Part shown: positions 34,597 to 43,416 of the stretch, piece by piece
Numbering within the stretch: the first letter of the stretch is position 1
Layout of the letters: each line of letters begins with the position of its first letter
Source of the DNA: an uncultured Porphyromonadaceae bacterium
GTDB taxonomy: Bacteria; Bacteroidota; Bacteroidia; Bacteroidales; Muribaculaceae
Assembly: GCA_946187345.1 (NCBI GenBank)
Contig: CAMHQD010000017.1
Coordinates: 1-49,530, forward strand
Length of the DNA stretch: 49,530 bases
Direction: 5' to 3'
The notes under the pieces: model-generated
What the model was told of the DNA's origin: nothing
Seen by the model: only the letters and a program-made list of their open reading frames with translations
Databases searched by the model: none
Program-made: the position numbers and the translations under genes

Positions 34597-36126
34597 ATGA
34601 CGATATTCAACAATATACTCATCTACTTTGTCATCATCCCGCTGCTCACGCTGGGAGGATTGGCATTGTGTACCAACGCCGGGCGCGGCATACGCGCCAT
34701 ACGCGCTGTGGCCGTGACGGGAGCAACCGCATTGGTGGCTCTGGCGGCTTATCTGGTCTACTACTTTGTGACGGAGCGTGCCGCCGGAGTGCAAGACGCG
34801 ATGCTGCTGCGCAGCGACGTGATGTGGTACGAGCCGTTCAACATCAAACTCGCCCTGGGCGTTGACGGCGTGAGCGTGGTGATGATTGCCTTGAGCGCCA
34901 TCATCGTCTTTGCCGGCGTGTTTGCCTCATGGAAGATGAATCCGCTGCCCAAGCAGTTCTTCCTGTGGTTCTTCTTGCTGTCGACCGGTGTGTTTGGCTT
35001 CTTCATCTCGATTGACTTGTTCACGATGTTCATGTTCTATGAGGTGGCTCTGATTCCGATGTATCTGCTCATCGGCGTGTGGGGCAGCGGCAACAAGACC
35101 TATAGCGCGATGAAGTTGACGCTGATGCTCATGGGTGGCAGCGCGCTGCTCATGCTCGGCATCATCGGCATCTATTTCCACTCGGCTCCCGAGGGTTCGC
35201 CGCTGACGATGAATATCCTCGAGATTGCCGAGGCCAACGCCATTCCGCACTCGTGGCAGATGTATCTGTTCCCGTTGACGTTTGTCGGCTTTGGTGTGCT
35301 GGGCGCGATGTTCCCGTTCCACACATGGTCGCCTGATGGTCACGCGTCGGCTCCGACGGCGGTGTCGATGTTGCACGCGGGCGTGCTGATGAAGTTGGGC
35401 GGCTACGGCTGCTTCCGCATCGCCATCTGCCTGATGCCGTTCGCCGCCAACGAGTTGGCGTGGATTTTCCTGCTGCTGACGGGCATCAGCGTGGTCTATG
35501 GCGCTTTCAGCGCGTGTGTGCAGACCGACTTGAAGTATATTAACGCCTATAGTTCCGTGAGCCACTGCGGTATGGTGCTATTCGCCATCCTGATGTTCAA
35601 CACCACGGCGATGACCGGCGCGGTGCTGCAGATGTTGAGCCACGGCTTGATGACGGCACTCTTCTTCGCGCTCATCGGTATGATTTACGGCCGCACCCAC
35701 ACCCGCGACATCCAGAAGATGGGTGGCCTGATGCAAATCATGCCTTATCTGGGCGTGGGCTACGTGATAGCCGGTATGGCATCGTTAGGCTTGCCGGGTC
35801 TGAGCGGTTTTGTGGCCGAGATGACGATTTTCGTGGGCTCGTTTATGCACGAGGATACGTTCCGCCGCGTGCTCACAATCGCCGGAACGAGTTCGATTGT
35901 GATTACCGCGGTCTATATCCTGCGTGTGGTTGGCAAACTGCTCTTCGGCCCGGTGGTCGATGAGCATCACCGCCAGTTGACCGACGCCACGTGGGAGGAA
36001 AAACTGAGCACGGCCACGCTCATCGTGTGTGTGGCGGCAATCGGCTGCTTCCCCAACTTCTTTGTTGACATCATCAGCGGCAGTTTTGAGCCGGTAGTGA
36101 AGGCCCTTAGCGCCGCCGCGATGTAA
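34597..36126 (+). CDS. nuoM: NADH-quinone oxidoreductase subunit M
   Basis: A 509-residue antiporter-like proton-pumping subunit. Motifs: DLFTMFMFYEVALIPMYLLIGVWG, FPFHTWSPDGHASAPTAVSMLHAGVLMKLGGYG, and the central lysine/histidine helix region DLKYINAYSSVSHCGMVLF ... MLSHGLMTALFFALIG. Length and motifs are standard. A 45-base gap to nuoN contains a weak CATAGAAACCATAGAAATCC repeat. Confidence 0.95.
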   Translation: MTIFNNILIYFVIIPLLTLGGLALCTNAGRGIRAIRAVAVTGATALVALAAYLVYYFVTERAAGVQDAMLLRSDVMWYEPFNIKLALGVDGVSVVMIALSAIIVFAGVFASWKMNPLPKQFFLWFFLLSTGVFGFFISIDLFTMFMFYEVALIPMYLLIGVWGSGNKTYSAMKLTLMLMGGSALLMLGIIGIYFHSAPEGSPLTMNILEIAEANAIPHSWQMYLFPLTFVGFGVLGAMFPFHTWSPDGHASAPTAVSMLHAGVLMKLGGYGCFRIAICLMPFAANELAWIFLLLTGISVVYGAFSACVQTDLKYINAYSSVSHCGMVLFAILMFNTTAMTGAVLQMLSHGLMTALFFALIGMIYGRTHTRDIQKMGGLMQIMPYLGVGYVIAGMASLGLPGLSGFVAEMTIFVGSFMHEDTFRRVLTIAGTSSIVITAVYILRVVGKLLFGPVVDEHHRQLTDATWEEKLSTATLIVCVAAIGCFPNFFVDIISGSFEPVVKALSAAAM

Positions 36127-36171
36127 ACATAGCATCATAGAAACCATAGAAATCCTAGTAAAAATAACGAT

Positions 36172-37629
36172 ATGGATTATTCCCAGTTCTTAATGATGCC
36201 GCAGGAGATTGGCCTGCTGACGGTTTTCCTGTTGGTATTCATCTATGATACCTTTATGCCCGAGCGCTCACAGCGCGCTTTGCCGGCGTTCACGGCCATC
36301 ATTTTCGGTATCTTCACCGCGCTGACGATGTGCCCGTGTCTGGCCAAGGGAGGTCAGGCCTTTGGCGGCATGTTTGAGGCAAACGACGCCACATGGGCTA
36401 TCAAACTCATTTTAAGTGTCGGCACGTTCCTGGTGCTGCTGATGGCGACGAAGTGGAGCAACTCGGAGTTCATCAGCGTGCGTCGCGGCGAGTTTTACGA
36501 GTTGCTGCTGCTCACACTGTTTGGCATGTTCCTGATGGTGAGCGCGCGCCACTTCCTGTTGTTTGTCATCGGCTTAGAGACGGCTTCGCTGCCCATCGCC
36601 GCGTTGGCGGCCTTTGAGAAACGTCGTTACGAGAGCCATGAGGCGGCCGCGAAATATCTCTTCACCGCCATCTTCTCGAGCGCGATTCTGCTGATGGGCA
36701 TATCGTTAGTGTATGGCATCGGTGGCACGCTCTACTTCAACGAACTGGCGGTGGCTCTGACCATCGGCCGCAGCGCGTTGCTCATCACGGCGTTGGCGTT
36801 TGTCATCGCCGGCGTGGGCTTCAAGTTGTCGCTCGTGCCGTTCCATTTGTGGACGGCAGACGTTTATCAAGGCGCTCCGACGGCTGTCACGGCTTATCTC
36901 TCGGTGATCAGCAAGGGTGCCGCGGCATTCTCGTTCCTGATTATCTTGGCGCAGGTGTTCGGCGCGGCTTACTCTGACGTGTGGCAGTGGATGCTCTACG
37001 CGTTGATTATCCTCACCATCACCATCGGCAATCTCTTTGCCATGCGTCAGCGCAACCTCAAACGTTTCCTCGCCTTCTCGTCGATTTCGCAGGCCGGCTA
37101 CATCATGCTGGGCGTTATCGCGGGCAATGCCGTGGGTATGGCGTCGCTGATGTTCTACGTGCTGGTGTATGTGTTCAGCAACCTGGCTGCCTTTGGCGTT
37201 ATTATGGCTGTTGAGCGCGAGAGCGGCAAGACGACCATCGACGACTATAACGGCCTGTTCCGCACCAACCCGTGGTTAGCGTTCACGATGATGCTGGCGA
37301 TGTTCTCGCTGGGTGGTATTCCGCCGTTTGCGGGTTTCTTCAGCAAGTTCTTCATCTTTGTGGGCGCGTGCCAGACGGGCAGTGTGGCTATCTACGTGCT
37401 CGTGTTCATCGCGTTGTTGAACACCATCATCTCGCTCTACTACTATCTGCTGGTGGTCAAGGCTATGTTCATCAGTCAGGACGACTGTGTTGTGCCGGCC
37501 TTCAAGAGCGCGTGTGGCGAGCGTCTGGCGATGGTGCTCTGCGTGCTGGGCATCGTGTTCATCGGCTTGGCAAGTTGCCTCTACGCCGGCTTGAACGAGG
37601 CAAGCGCTGCCGCCTTCCCCGCCTTCTGA
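36172..37629 (+). CDS. nuoN: NADH-quinone oxidoreductase subunit N
   Basis: A 485-residue antiporter-like proton-pumping subunit, last gene of the block. Motifs: FLLFVIGLETASLPIAALAAFEKR, GVGFKLSLVPFHLWTADVYQGAPTAVTAYLSVISKGAAAF, LKRFLAFSSISQAGYIMLG and FSLGGIPPFAGFFSKFFIF. It is followed after 32 bases by a strong terminator. Confidence 0.95.
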   Translation: MDYSQFLMMPQEIGLLTVFLLVFIYDTFMPERSQRALPAFTAIIFGIFTALTMCPCLAKGGQAFGGMFEANDATWAIKLILSVGTFLVLLMATKWSNSEFISVRRGEFYELLLLTLFGMFLMVSARHFLLFVIGLETASLPIAALAAFEKRRYESHEAAAKYLFTAIFSSAILLMGISLVYGIGGTLYFNELAVALTIGRSALLITALAFVIAGVGFKLSLVPFHLWTADVYQGAPTAVTAYLSVISKGAAAFSFLIILAQVFGAAYSDVWQWMLYALIILTITIGNLFAMRQRNLKRFLAFSSISQAGYIMLGVIAGNAVGMASLMFYVLVYVFSNLAAFGVIMAVERESGKTTIDDYNGLFRTNPWLAFTMMLAMFSLGGIPPFAGFFSKFFIFVGACQTGSVAIYVLVFIALLNTIISLYYYLLVVKAMFISQDDCVVPAFKSACGERLAMVLCVLGIVFIGLASCLYAGLNEASAAAFPAF

Positions 37630-37661
37630 CCATAGGGTACAGTACCGTACAGAATAGAGAG

Positions 37662-37696
37662 ACCGCGAATTACGCCAAATCAGCGTAATTCGCGGT
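37662..37696 (+). terminator. terminator of the nuo-atp operon
   Basis: A perfect 13-bp stem, CCGCGAATTACGC (37663-37675) with GCGTAATTCGCGG (37683-37695), extended by an outer A-T pair. It has a 7-base loop and is followed by TTTGTAATT. The rest of the 339-base gap (37697-37968) contains no gene that I can see, only the promoter-like site at 37892. Confidence 0.75.
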
Positions 37697-37891
37697 TTGT
37701 AATTAAAAGGGCCTTGCCGGTGCTTGGAAAATCTATCAAAAATCTTTTAATGTGCTTTATTTGTTGACTTTAAATGCCGGAGGCTGCCGGGCCCTAAATT
37801 AGACACCGTTAGCGGCTGCAGAGGCCAAGTCGCCCGTCATCGTGTATCGGAAATATTAACTTTTTTTAATGGGAGGACGGTGATTTTTTTG

Positions 37892-37899
37892 TATTTTTG
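37892..37899 (+). promoter_or_regulatory. putative -7 element of the FGE-fold gene
   Basis: TATTTTTG fits TAnnTTTG, but no TTTG is present 19-20 bases upstream. Transcription would start near 37906, which allows either the ATG at 37927 or the one at 37969. Confidence 0.4.
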
Positions 37900-37968
37900 T
37901 GAGGTGAATGTGGATAATTTCCGAGGATGAAACAGAAGTGTCTCATTGTTAATGCAATATGTTATTCT

Positions 37969-38883
37969 ATGAGAAAGGTAATCTTGATGATAATCACAGT
38001 TGCCGTAAGTCTGGCGGCCTCGGCTATAGACCCTGACCTGAACGGCGACGGCCACGTGAATCGCGCCGACTACAACCTGCTGGCCACGGCATTGGTGAAC
38101 GGCACGTACAATGCCGCCTATGACTTCAACGGCGACGGCGTCCTCGATGTCGCAGATACCAATCAATTGCTTAAGCAGACCCCTGCCATCGGTAAAGTGT
38201 TTACTGTGAATGGCGTCTCATTCACGATGGTGGCGGTTGAAGGTGGCACGTTCACGATGGGGGCGACCGCCGAGCAGGGCGGCGATGGCAAAAACGATGA
38301 GAGGCCGGTGCATCAAGTGACCTTGAGCGACTATTGGTTAGGCGAAACGGAGGTGAGCGAAGGCTTGTGGATGGCCGTGATGGGCAAAAATCCGAGTAAT
38401 GATCAATATGGTGGTACCTATCCGGTGGAGCATGTGTCGTGGGAAGACTGTCAGGCGTTCATCAGCAAACTTAATGAGTTGACCGGCGAGGCGTTCCGGT
38501 TGCCGACGGAGGCCGAGTGGGAGTTCGCCGCCCGAGGCGGCACGCGGAGTGAGGGCTACAAGTACTCCGGCGGCAACACCGTCGGCGATGTGGCGTGGTG
38601 TGATGGCAATAGCGGCAGCGCGAAGCATCCTGCCGCGACCAAGTCTCCGAACGAGTTGGGCCTGTGTGACATGAGTGGCAATGTGTTGGAGTGGTGTCAG
38701 GATTGGTACGGCAACTATGACAGTGCCGTGCAGTCGAACCCGACCGGCCCCGTTACAGGCTCCGCGCGCGTGTGCCGTGGCGGCAGCCGTTACAACGGAA
38801 CGAATGGATGCCGCGTGTCGTTCCGGGCGCCGCGCGCGCCATCGGTTCGGAGTTCCGACACGGGATTTCGTTTGGCACTATGA
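37969..38883 (+). CDS. secreted dockerin-like / FGE-sulfatase (C-type-lectin fold) protein
   Basis: A 304-residue protein. Signal peptide MRKVILMIITVAVSLAASA; a further in-frame ATG at 37927 adds 14 residues. Residues 21-68 are a dockerin-like EF-hand pair (DLNGDGHVNRADYNLL, DFNGDGVLDVADTNQLL). Residues 80-304 are an FGE-sulfatase/SUMF1 domain (VEGGTFTMGAT, ETEVSEGLWMAVMG, VEHVSWEDCQAFI, RLPTEAEWEFAARGG, DMSGNVLEWCQDWYG, GFRLAL). One of the two active-site Cys of true formylglycine-generating enzymes is missing (GGSRYNGTNGCRVS), so it is probably a binding protein, not an enzyme. The C-terminal GGS...CRVS.R...GFRLAL stretch resembles retroelement-diversified variable regions. Confidence 0.8.
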   Translation: MRKVILMIITVAVSLAASAIDPDLNGDGHVNRADYNLLATALVNGTYNAAYDFNGDGVLDVADTNQLLKQTPAIGKVFTVNGVSFTMVAVEGGTFTMGATAEQGGDGKNDERPVHQVTLSDYWLGETEVSEGLWMAVMGKNPSNDQYGGTYPVEHVSWEDCQAFISKLNELTGEAFRLPTEAEWEFAARGGTRSEGYKYSGGNTVGDVAWCDGNSGSAKHPAATKSPNELGLCDMSGNVLEWCQDWYGNYDSAVQSNPTGPVTGSARVCRGGSRYNGTNGCRVSFRAPRAPSVRSSDTGFRLAL

Positions 38884-38941
38884 TTAGACTAAACAAATTG
38901 CCGATGAAAATTTTGATTGACAAATCATATATCATCAAGAT

Positions 38942-41023
38942 ATGGCAGATGGAGATTTAATTAGACGGAAACTGCTGTCGTTGTTGATGGCAATGCTGAT
39001 GTTGGAAGCCGTCGCCTATGAGCGGTTGGAGGGTTACCGCGTGTATAGCGATGTGGTATATACCGATGGGGAAACGGCGACTGTGACGCTGCTGCTCGAT
39101 AACGCGGAGCCAATCGAGGGCTCGTTCTATGTGGAGGTGACTGCACCCGTGGGGTATTCTTTCATGAATAACAATGGTGTGTACGCGGTGCCGTGTGGTG
39201 TCATCGGCACTATTCATAATTACGCCTCATATACTCGATATGAACCGGAATTTTATCTGGATGAACCATATTACCAGTACTGGTTGCGGCTGCTTTTCAC
39301 ATCGGCTGACGTTGTGCCTGCCGGCACGGGTCGCGCGATTGCCACGCTGACTATGATGTACGCTCCCGGAGATTTGGAGGAGGGCAACGTGTTGTGGATG
39401 CGCAACATGACATTTGTTCGCGCCACCGACAGTGAAGTCTATAGAGGCGTTGACGCCTCGGCACGGGTGGAGCAATACTGCCCCCCGACCGCCATTAGTC
39501 TCAACAAAAGTGAGACAACGATATTTTGCGGTGACACCGAGCGCTTGCAAGCCACCACTGTGCCATCGATACCAACCTTTCAGGTGACGTGGTCATCAAG
39601 TAATCCCGCCGTAGCGGTTGTTGACGACGACGGCATGGTGACGGCGCGCAATGTGGGCACGGCTATCATCACTGCCGCCCCGGCAGGCGACACCAACCTG
39701 AGCGCGTCGTGCAAGGTGACAGTGCAACACGGTTACTTCCTGCGGTCAGACAACGTGTCGCGCGTGCGCGGTGAGATGCCCGACACTATCGACTATGCGG
39801 TGGAACTGGTGAACCGCGGTGAGGTGAGTGCACTGCAATTCAATCTGTCACTGCCCGAAGGCGTGAGTGTCGCTAAGGACGGCGATGACTATGACGTGTG
39901 GCTTGACGAGGAGCGCAAGACACGCACCCATACCATCGGGGTGATTGATAATGGTGACTGCTACACATTTTTGATCTCATCGGCGAGCAACGCGTCGCTC
40001 AAGAAGAACGATGGCGCGCTATTGCACATCCGCCTGCTGTTTGACCCGGACTTTGAGCACGGTCTGTGCGATATGAGTTTCTCCGATATCGTCGCGGTAT
40101 CGCCATCGGGGGAGCAGTTTGCAGTCAACTCTCTGACGGCCACCATATATTTCAGTTACTATCGTGGCGACGCCAATGCCGATACTGACGTTGACGCGGC
40201 TGACTATGTGATTACAGTGCGCGAGATGCTGGCAGGTACGGCACAAGAGAGCGGCCACGGCTACTTCTTTGACGCGGCAGACATTAACACCGATAATATA
40301 GTGAATGTGACCGACCTTATGGGCATTACCAATATCGTGCTTGGTCGCGCGAATAGCGATATATGCTATGCGCCGGTGGTAGTCGATAGTGATACGCTTT
40401 CTCCGCCCTCCCTAAAGGAAAATAGCCGGGCAGCGGCGGCGGAGCGCCTGTGGATTGAGGGAGTCCACATCGAGTGCGGCGGCGAGGTCTCGCTACCCAT
40501 TCGGTTAGACAATAGCGGCGAGTACACGGCTCTGCAGACTGACCTCGTGCTGCCGCCGGGCATCGAAGTGGTGAGCGAGGACGGCGAACCAGTGGTGGAC
40601 GGCTCGCGGCGTCTGTCTCGTGACCACGGATTGAGCGCCCGGATGCAAGACGACGGCTCGTTGCGCATCTTTACCGCTTCGCCCACTAACAAGCCGTTCA
40701 CCGACAACGATGGCGCCTTAATAACCGTGGCCCTGAAGGCCACCGACGCTTTTGCCGGCCGAGGCGAGTTGCGCCTGACCAATAGCCTTGTGGTGGAGGC
40801 CAATGCCTTCAAACACTCGCTTGCCGATGCCACGGTATGGATTGGCACCGTTAGCGCAATGGTGGACGTGAACGGCGACGGCAGCGTGGATGTGGGTGAC
40901 GTGAACGCCGTGCTGGGCGACATTCTGACCGGCGGCAAGACGTCACTCTATGACGTGAACTCAGACGGCACGGTTGACGTTGGCGACGTGAACGCCATCC
41001 TCGCCGAGATCCTCAAGCGGTAG
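38942..41023 (+). CDS. secreted protein with cohesin-like, BIG2 and dockerin-like modules
   Basis: A 693-residue protein with an N-terminal signal (RRKLLSLLMAMLMLEAVAYE). Residues about 35-175, 265-400 and 505-640 look like cohesin-type beta-sandwiches (for example IDYAVELVNRGEVSALQFNLSLPEGVSV; VSLPIRLDNSGEYTALQTDLVLPPGIEVV). Residues 181-262 are an Ig-like BIG2 domain (TAISLNKSETT ... VTWSSSNPAVAVVDDDGMVTARNVGTAIITA). EF-hand dockerin-like pairs are at about 406-465 and at the C-terminus (DVNGDGSVDVGDVNAVL, DVNSDGTVDVGDVNAIL). The presence of both cohesin-like and dockerin-like parts suggests a surface scaffold. It lies 58 bases after the FGE-fold gene and may share its transcript. Confidence 0.65.
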   Translation: MADGDLIRRKLLSLLMAMLMLEAVAYERLEGYRVYSDVVYTDGETATVTLLLDNAEPIEGSFYVEVTAPVGYSFMNNNGVYAVPCGVIGTIHNYASYTRYEPEFYLDEPYYQYWLRLLFTSADVVPAGTGRAIATLTMMYAPGDLEEGNVLWMRNMTFVRATDSEVYRGVDASARVEQYCPPTAISLNKSETTIFCGDTERLQATTVPSIPTFQVTWSSSNPAVAVVDDDGMVTARNVGTAIITAAPAGDTNLSASCKVTVQHGYFLRSDNVSRVRGEMPDTIDYAVELVNRGEVSALQFNLSLPEGVSVAKDGDDYDVWLDEERKTRTHTIGVIDNGDCYTFLISSASNASLKKNDGALLHIRLLFDPDFEHGLCDMSFSDIVAVSPSGEQFAVNSLTATIYFSYYRGDANADTDVDAADYVITVREMLAGTAQESGHGYFFDAADINTDNIVNVTDLMGITNIVLGRANSDICYAPVVVDSDTLSPPSLKENSRAAAAERLWIEGVHIECGGEVSLPIRLDNSGEYTALQTDLVLPPGIEVVSEDGEPVVDGSRRLSRDHGLSARMQDDGSLRIFTASPTNKPFTDNDGALITVALKATDAFAGRGELRLTNSLVVEANAFKHSLADATVWIGTVSAMVDVNGDGSVDVGDVNAVLGDILTGGKTSLYDVNSDGTVDVGDVNAILAEILKR

Positions 41024-41041
41024 TAGGCTCCCAACGGATTA

Positions 41042-41138
41042 AATCTCTCACGTAAAATCCGTGAAATTTATCGTAAAATAGCGTAAATAAAAGGTTACGG
41101 GTTTTACGTATTGATTTGCGGATTTTACCTGAGAGATT
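41042..41138. repeat. 20-bp inverted repeat around CGTAAA-type units
   Basis: AATCTCTCACGTAAAATCCG (41042-41061) and its inverse (41119-41138) match at 19 of 20 positions, with a 57-base spacer of CGTAAAAT/TTTTACG-like units. It lies just after the cohesin/dockerin gene and could end that transcript. It is similar in style to the palindrome at 18481-18825. Confidence 0.7.
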
Positions 41139-41166
41139 ATTTTCGGTGATTTATTGTGGGGTGGGG

Positions 41167-41198
41167 CTTGTGTGGATGGAATATTATCTTTAATTTTG
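41167..41198 (+). promoter_or_regulatory. promoter of the DUF4421 gene
   Basis: CTTG (41167-41170), 20 bases, TAATTTTG (41191-41198). Transcription should begin near 41205, which favours the ATG at 41227 over the one at 41212. Confidence 0.55.
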
Positions 41199-41226
41199 TG
41201 GCCGTTATTCGATGACTTGTGGCGCT

Positions 41227-42459
41227 ATGCGATTTCTTTGTTTGATAATCATCAGTCTGATGGCGGCAATGGCGGTGGCTGCCGACGGCGCGGCCGCTGA
41301 TGTATCAAAGCGGCACGGCCGCTTTGCACACGACTCGGCCGACACGGTGGCGACCGACACGGTGGCGCACCCGCGCCGCAACTTCTTCCAGCGCGTGGGT
41401 GATGACGTCAAGCGCCGTATCCACGATAAAATGAGCGAGCCCTACGACACCGTGCGCGACAAGCGCTACTGGTGGCGCGCCATGAAGCACGGCAAGATTA
41501 ACTTCAAGGACTCGACGATGGGCTACCCCAAGTTTGTCTTGTTTTGCTATAAGACTTACAAATGGGGTGACAAGGCGTTCAACAGTTACGACCCGCGCTA
41601 TGTGGTGTCGACCGGCAAGAACTGGAAGTTGACGTTGAAGAACCGGAACTGGATTGACAACTTTATAGGCGGCGATGATGAGGGGCGAGTGCGTTTCACC
41701 AGCGGCGCGTCGAGCAACATCGGTCTGTATCTGTCGTTTATGGCCGTGTCGGTGGGTTATTCGCTCGATATCGACCGTCTGTTTGGCGGCAAGGCCACGA
41801 GCGAGATGCTGGAGTTCTCGTTCACCTGCGCGCGCTTCACGGCCGAAATCCACAAGACGAGCAACACCGGCCGTATGCGCAGCCGTATCAAGTTGGGCGG
41901 CAACGACTGGCAGAAAGGCGAGAGCCTTGCCGCGGACGCCATTCGCCGCCGGACGTTGGGTGGCAGCGCGACCTATTTTTTCAACAACCGCAAGTATGCC
42001 CGCGCTGCCGCTTATTGCTTCTCGAAGTATCAACTGATTAGTGCCGGCTCGGCGCTGGCGGGTTTCTCGGTGGACAACCACGACTTCAAGATTAACGCCG
42101 ACGCTCTGAGCGAAGAGCAGGCCGCGCGTTTTGCCGATGTCGGCTTTGACCATATCCGTTACACCGACTATTGCCTGTCGGGCGGCTATGCCTACAACTG
42201 GGTTATCAGCCGCAAGTTCCTACTCAACGTCACGGGTATGGTGGGTGCCGGCGTGAAGCATATCCACAGCACGAGCGGCCGCCCGTCCGACAACAGCGGC
42301 GCGTTGAAACTCGGCGGCAACTTCGCCCTCACCTTCAACCACAAGCGCTACTTCGCCAGTCTGCAGAGCGACGTCAAGACGAGCCTCTATTTTGCAGGCA
42401 AGGGCCACTTCGGCTACACGATCGCCGACATCACGGCCGTGCTCGGCCTACGCTTCTGA
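41227..42459 (+). CDS. DUF4421-type outer-membrane-associated protein
   Basis: A 410-residue secreted protein with signal peptide MRFLCLIIISLMAAMAVA. The alternative ATG at 41212 is too close to the predicted transcription start. Conserved-looking parts are YVVSTGKNWKLTLKNRNW and a C-terminal series of amphipathic strands ending in Phe (ITAVLGLRF), which suggests a beta-barrel-like protein of the DUF4421 family found in Bacteroidetes. Function is unknown. Just after the signal peptide, the codons for SKRHGRFAH contain the palindrome CAAAGCGGC-ACG-GCCGCTTTG, which recurs twice nearby. Confidence 0.6.
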   Translation: MRFLCLIIISLMAAMAVAADGAAADVSKRHGRFAHDSADTVATDTVAHPRRNFFQRVGDDVKRRIHDKMSEPYDTVRDKRYWWRAMKHGKINFKDSTMGYPKFVLFCYKTYKWGDKAFNSYDPRYVVSTGKNWKLTLKNRNWIDNFIGGDDEGRVRFTSGASSNIGLYLSFMAVSVGYSLDIDRLFGGKATSEMLEFSFTCARFTAEIHKTSNTGRMRSRIKLGGNDWQKGESLAADAIRRRTLGGSATYFFNNRKYARAAAYCFSKYQLISAGSALAGFSVDNHDFKINADALSEEQAARFADVGFDHIRYTDYCLSGGYAYNWVISRKFLLNVTGMVGAGVKHIHSTSGRPSDNSGALKLGGNFALTFNHKRYFASLQSDVKTSLYFAGKGHFGYTIADITAVLGLRF

Positions 42460-42571
42460 CCGCCTCCCGAAAATCTTCGAGAATAAGCATCTCACGATAA
42501 ATCCGTAGTCTTCCCCCAATCCCTTCCTGAATGAGTGGCCTACGGCGGCGACAAGATGGCCTCACACCGAA

Positions 42572-42588
42572 CAAAGCGGCCGCTTTAA
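42572..42588. terminator. short palindrome between convergent genes
   Basis: AAAGCGGCCGCTTT (42573-42586) is a perfect palindrome just beyond the end of lpxA. It is one of three CAAAGCGGC-type palindromes (also 41306-41326 and 44850-44870). Without a loop or T-run its terminator role is uncertain. The gap 42460-42590 is otherwise featureless. Confidence 0.4.
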
Positions 42589-42590
42589 CG

Positions 42591-43403
42591 TCAGTCGATG
42601 AGGTCGTTGCGCGTGGGCAGGGCGACGATGTTGAGGTCGTGGGAGCGGATAAAGTCAACGATCATGTCGCGCTCGGGACACTCGGGGATGTCATGCTCAA
42701 TGCGCTTGAGGGCGTTGAACACGCTGGTGCCGCTCTCATAGATGTGGCGGTAGCAGCGGGCAATGTCGTCGATGATGTCCTCGCTCTTGTCGCCAAAGTA
42801 CTTGCTGTGGCGCATTATCATCGCGTTGACGCCGCAGTAGGCGACCGGATTATGGGCCATGACGGTGAACGGTGGCACATTGCCGCTGATGCGGCATCCG
42901 CCCTTGACCATCACCCATGAGCCGATGTCGCTGCGCGGGTGGATGAGCGCGTTGCCGGCAAGGATGGTATAACTGTTGATGTGGGCGTAGGGCGAGACCT
43001 GCGCGCCATTGCCGATCACGCAGGTGTCCTCGACAACAGCGTCGTGCATGATGTGGCTCTCGGCCATGACAAAGCATTTGTTGCCCACTCGCGTGCCGCC
43101 CTCGGCACTAATACCGCGGTTGAGGATGGTGTGCTCGCGGATAGTCGTCTCGTCGCCGACGTAGCAGAATGACGGCTCGCCGTTCCAGCGAAAGTCCTGC
43201 GGCTCGGCGGCGATGATGGCGCCGTTGTAGATCTTGCTGCGGCAGCCGATGCGCGCGCCGTTGAGCACGCTCACGTAGGGGTAGATGATGGTGCCGTCGC
43301 CAATCACGGTGTTCTTGCTGATGAAGGCGAACGGGTGGATAGTGACGTCGTTGCCGATGCGGGCATCGGGATCGACGTGGGCCAGAGGACTGATATTGCT
43401 CAT
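42591..43403 (-). CDS. lpxA: acyl-ACP--UDP-N-acetylglucosamine O-acyltransferase (LpxA-like)
   Basis: A 270-residue left-handed beta-helix acyltransferase with hexapeptide repeats (residues ~1-190) and a helical C-terminal domain. The catalytic His is His120 in SHIMHD (equivalent to His125 of E. coli, HIAHD). The substrate motif EPQDFRWNGE and the NVPPFTVMAHNPVAYCGVN loop fit LpxA. It would start lipid A synthesis. In Bacteroidales lpxA commonly follows the lpxC-fabZ fusion; this copy instead follows an efflux operon, so it may be a second, divergent copy with other acyl or sugar specificity. It is 73 bases downstream of the OMF gene, across a heptamer array. Confidence 0.85.
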   Translation of the reverse strand: MSNISPLAHVDPDARIGNDVTIHPFAFISKNTVIGDGTIIYPYVSVLNGARIGCRSKIYNGAIIAAEPQDFRWNGEPSFCYVGDETTIREHTILNRGISAEGGTRVGNKCFVMAESHIMHDAVVEDTCVIGNGAQVSPYAHINSYTILAGNALIHPRSDIGSWVMVKGGCRISGNVPPFTVMAHNPVAYCGVNAMIMRHSKYFGDKSEDIIDDIARCYRHIYESGTSVFNALKRIEHDIPECPERDMIVDFIRSHDLNIVALPTRNDLID

Positions 43404-43416
43404 AGTAACAGTTGTA

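Noticed and set aside
37697-37926. RNA gene or small ORF after the nuo terminator
   Set aside because: No tRNA-like cloverleaf, no strong hairpin series and no convincing small ORF; only a promoter-like TATTTTTG was retained.
37969-38883. True formylglycine-generating enzyme (sulfatase activator)
   Set aside because: Only one of the two active-site cysteines is kept in the C-terminal GGS region, it carries a dockerin-like N-terminus, and no sulfatase is nearby.
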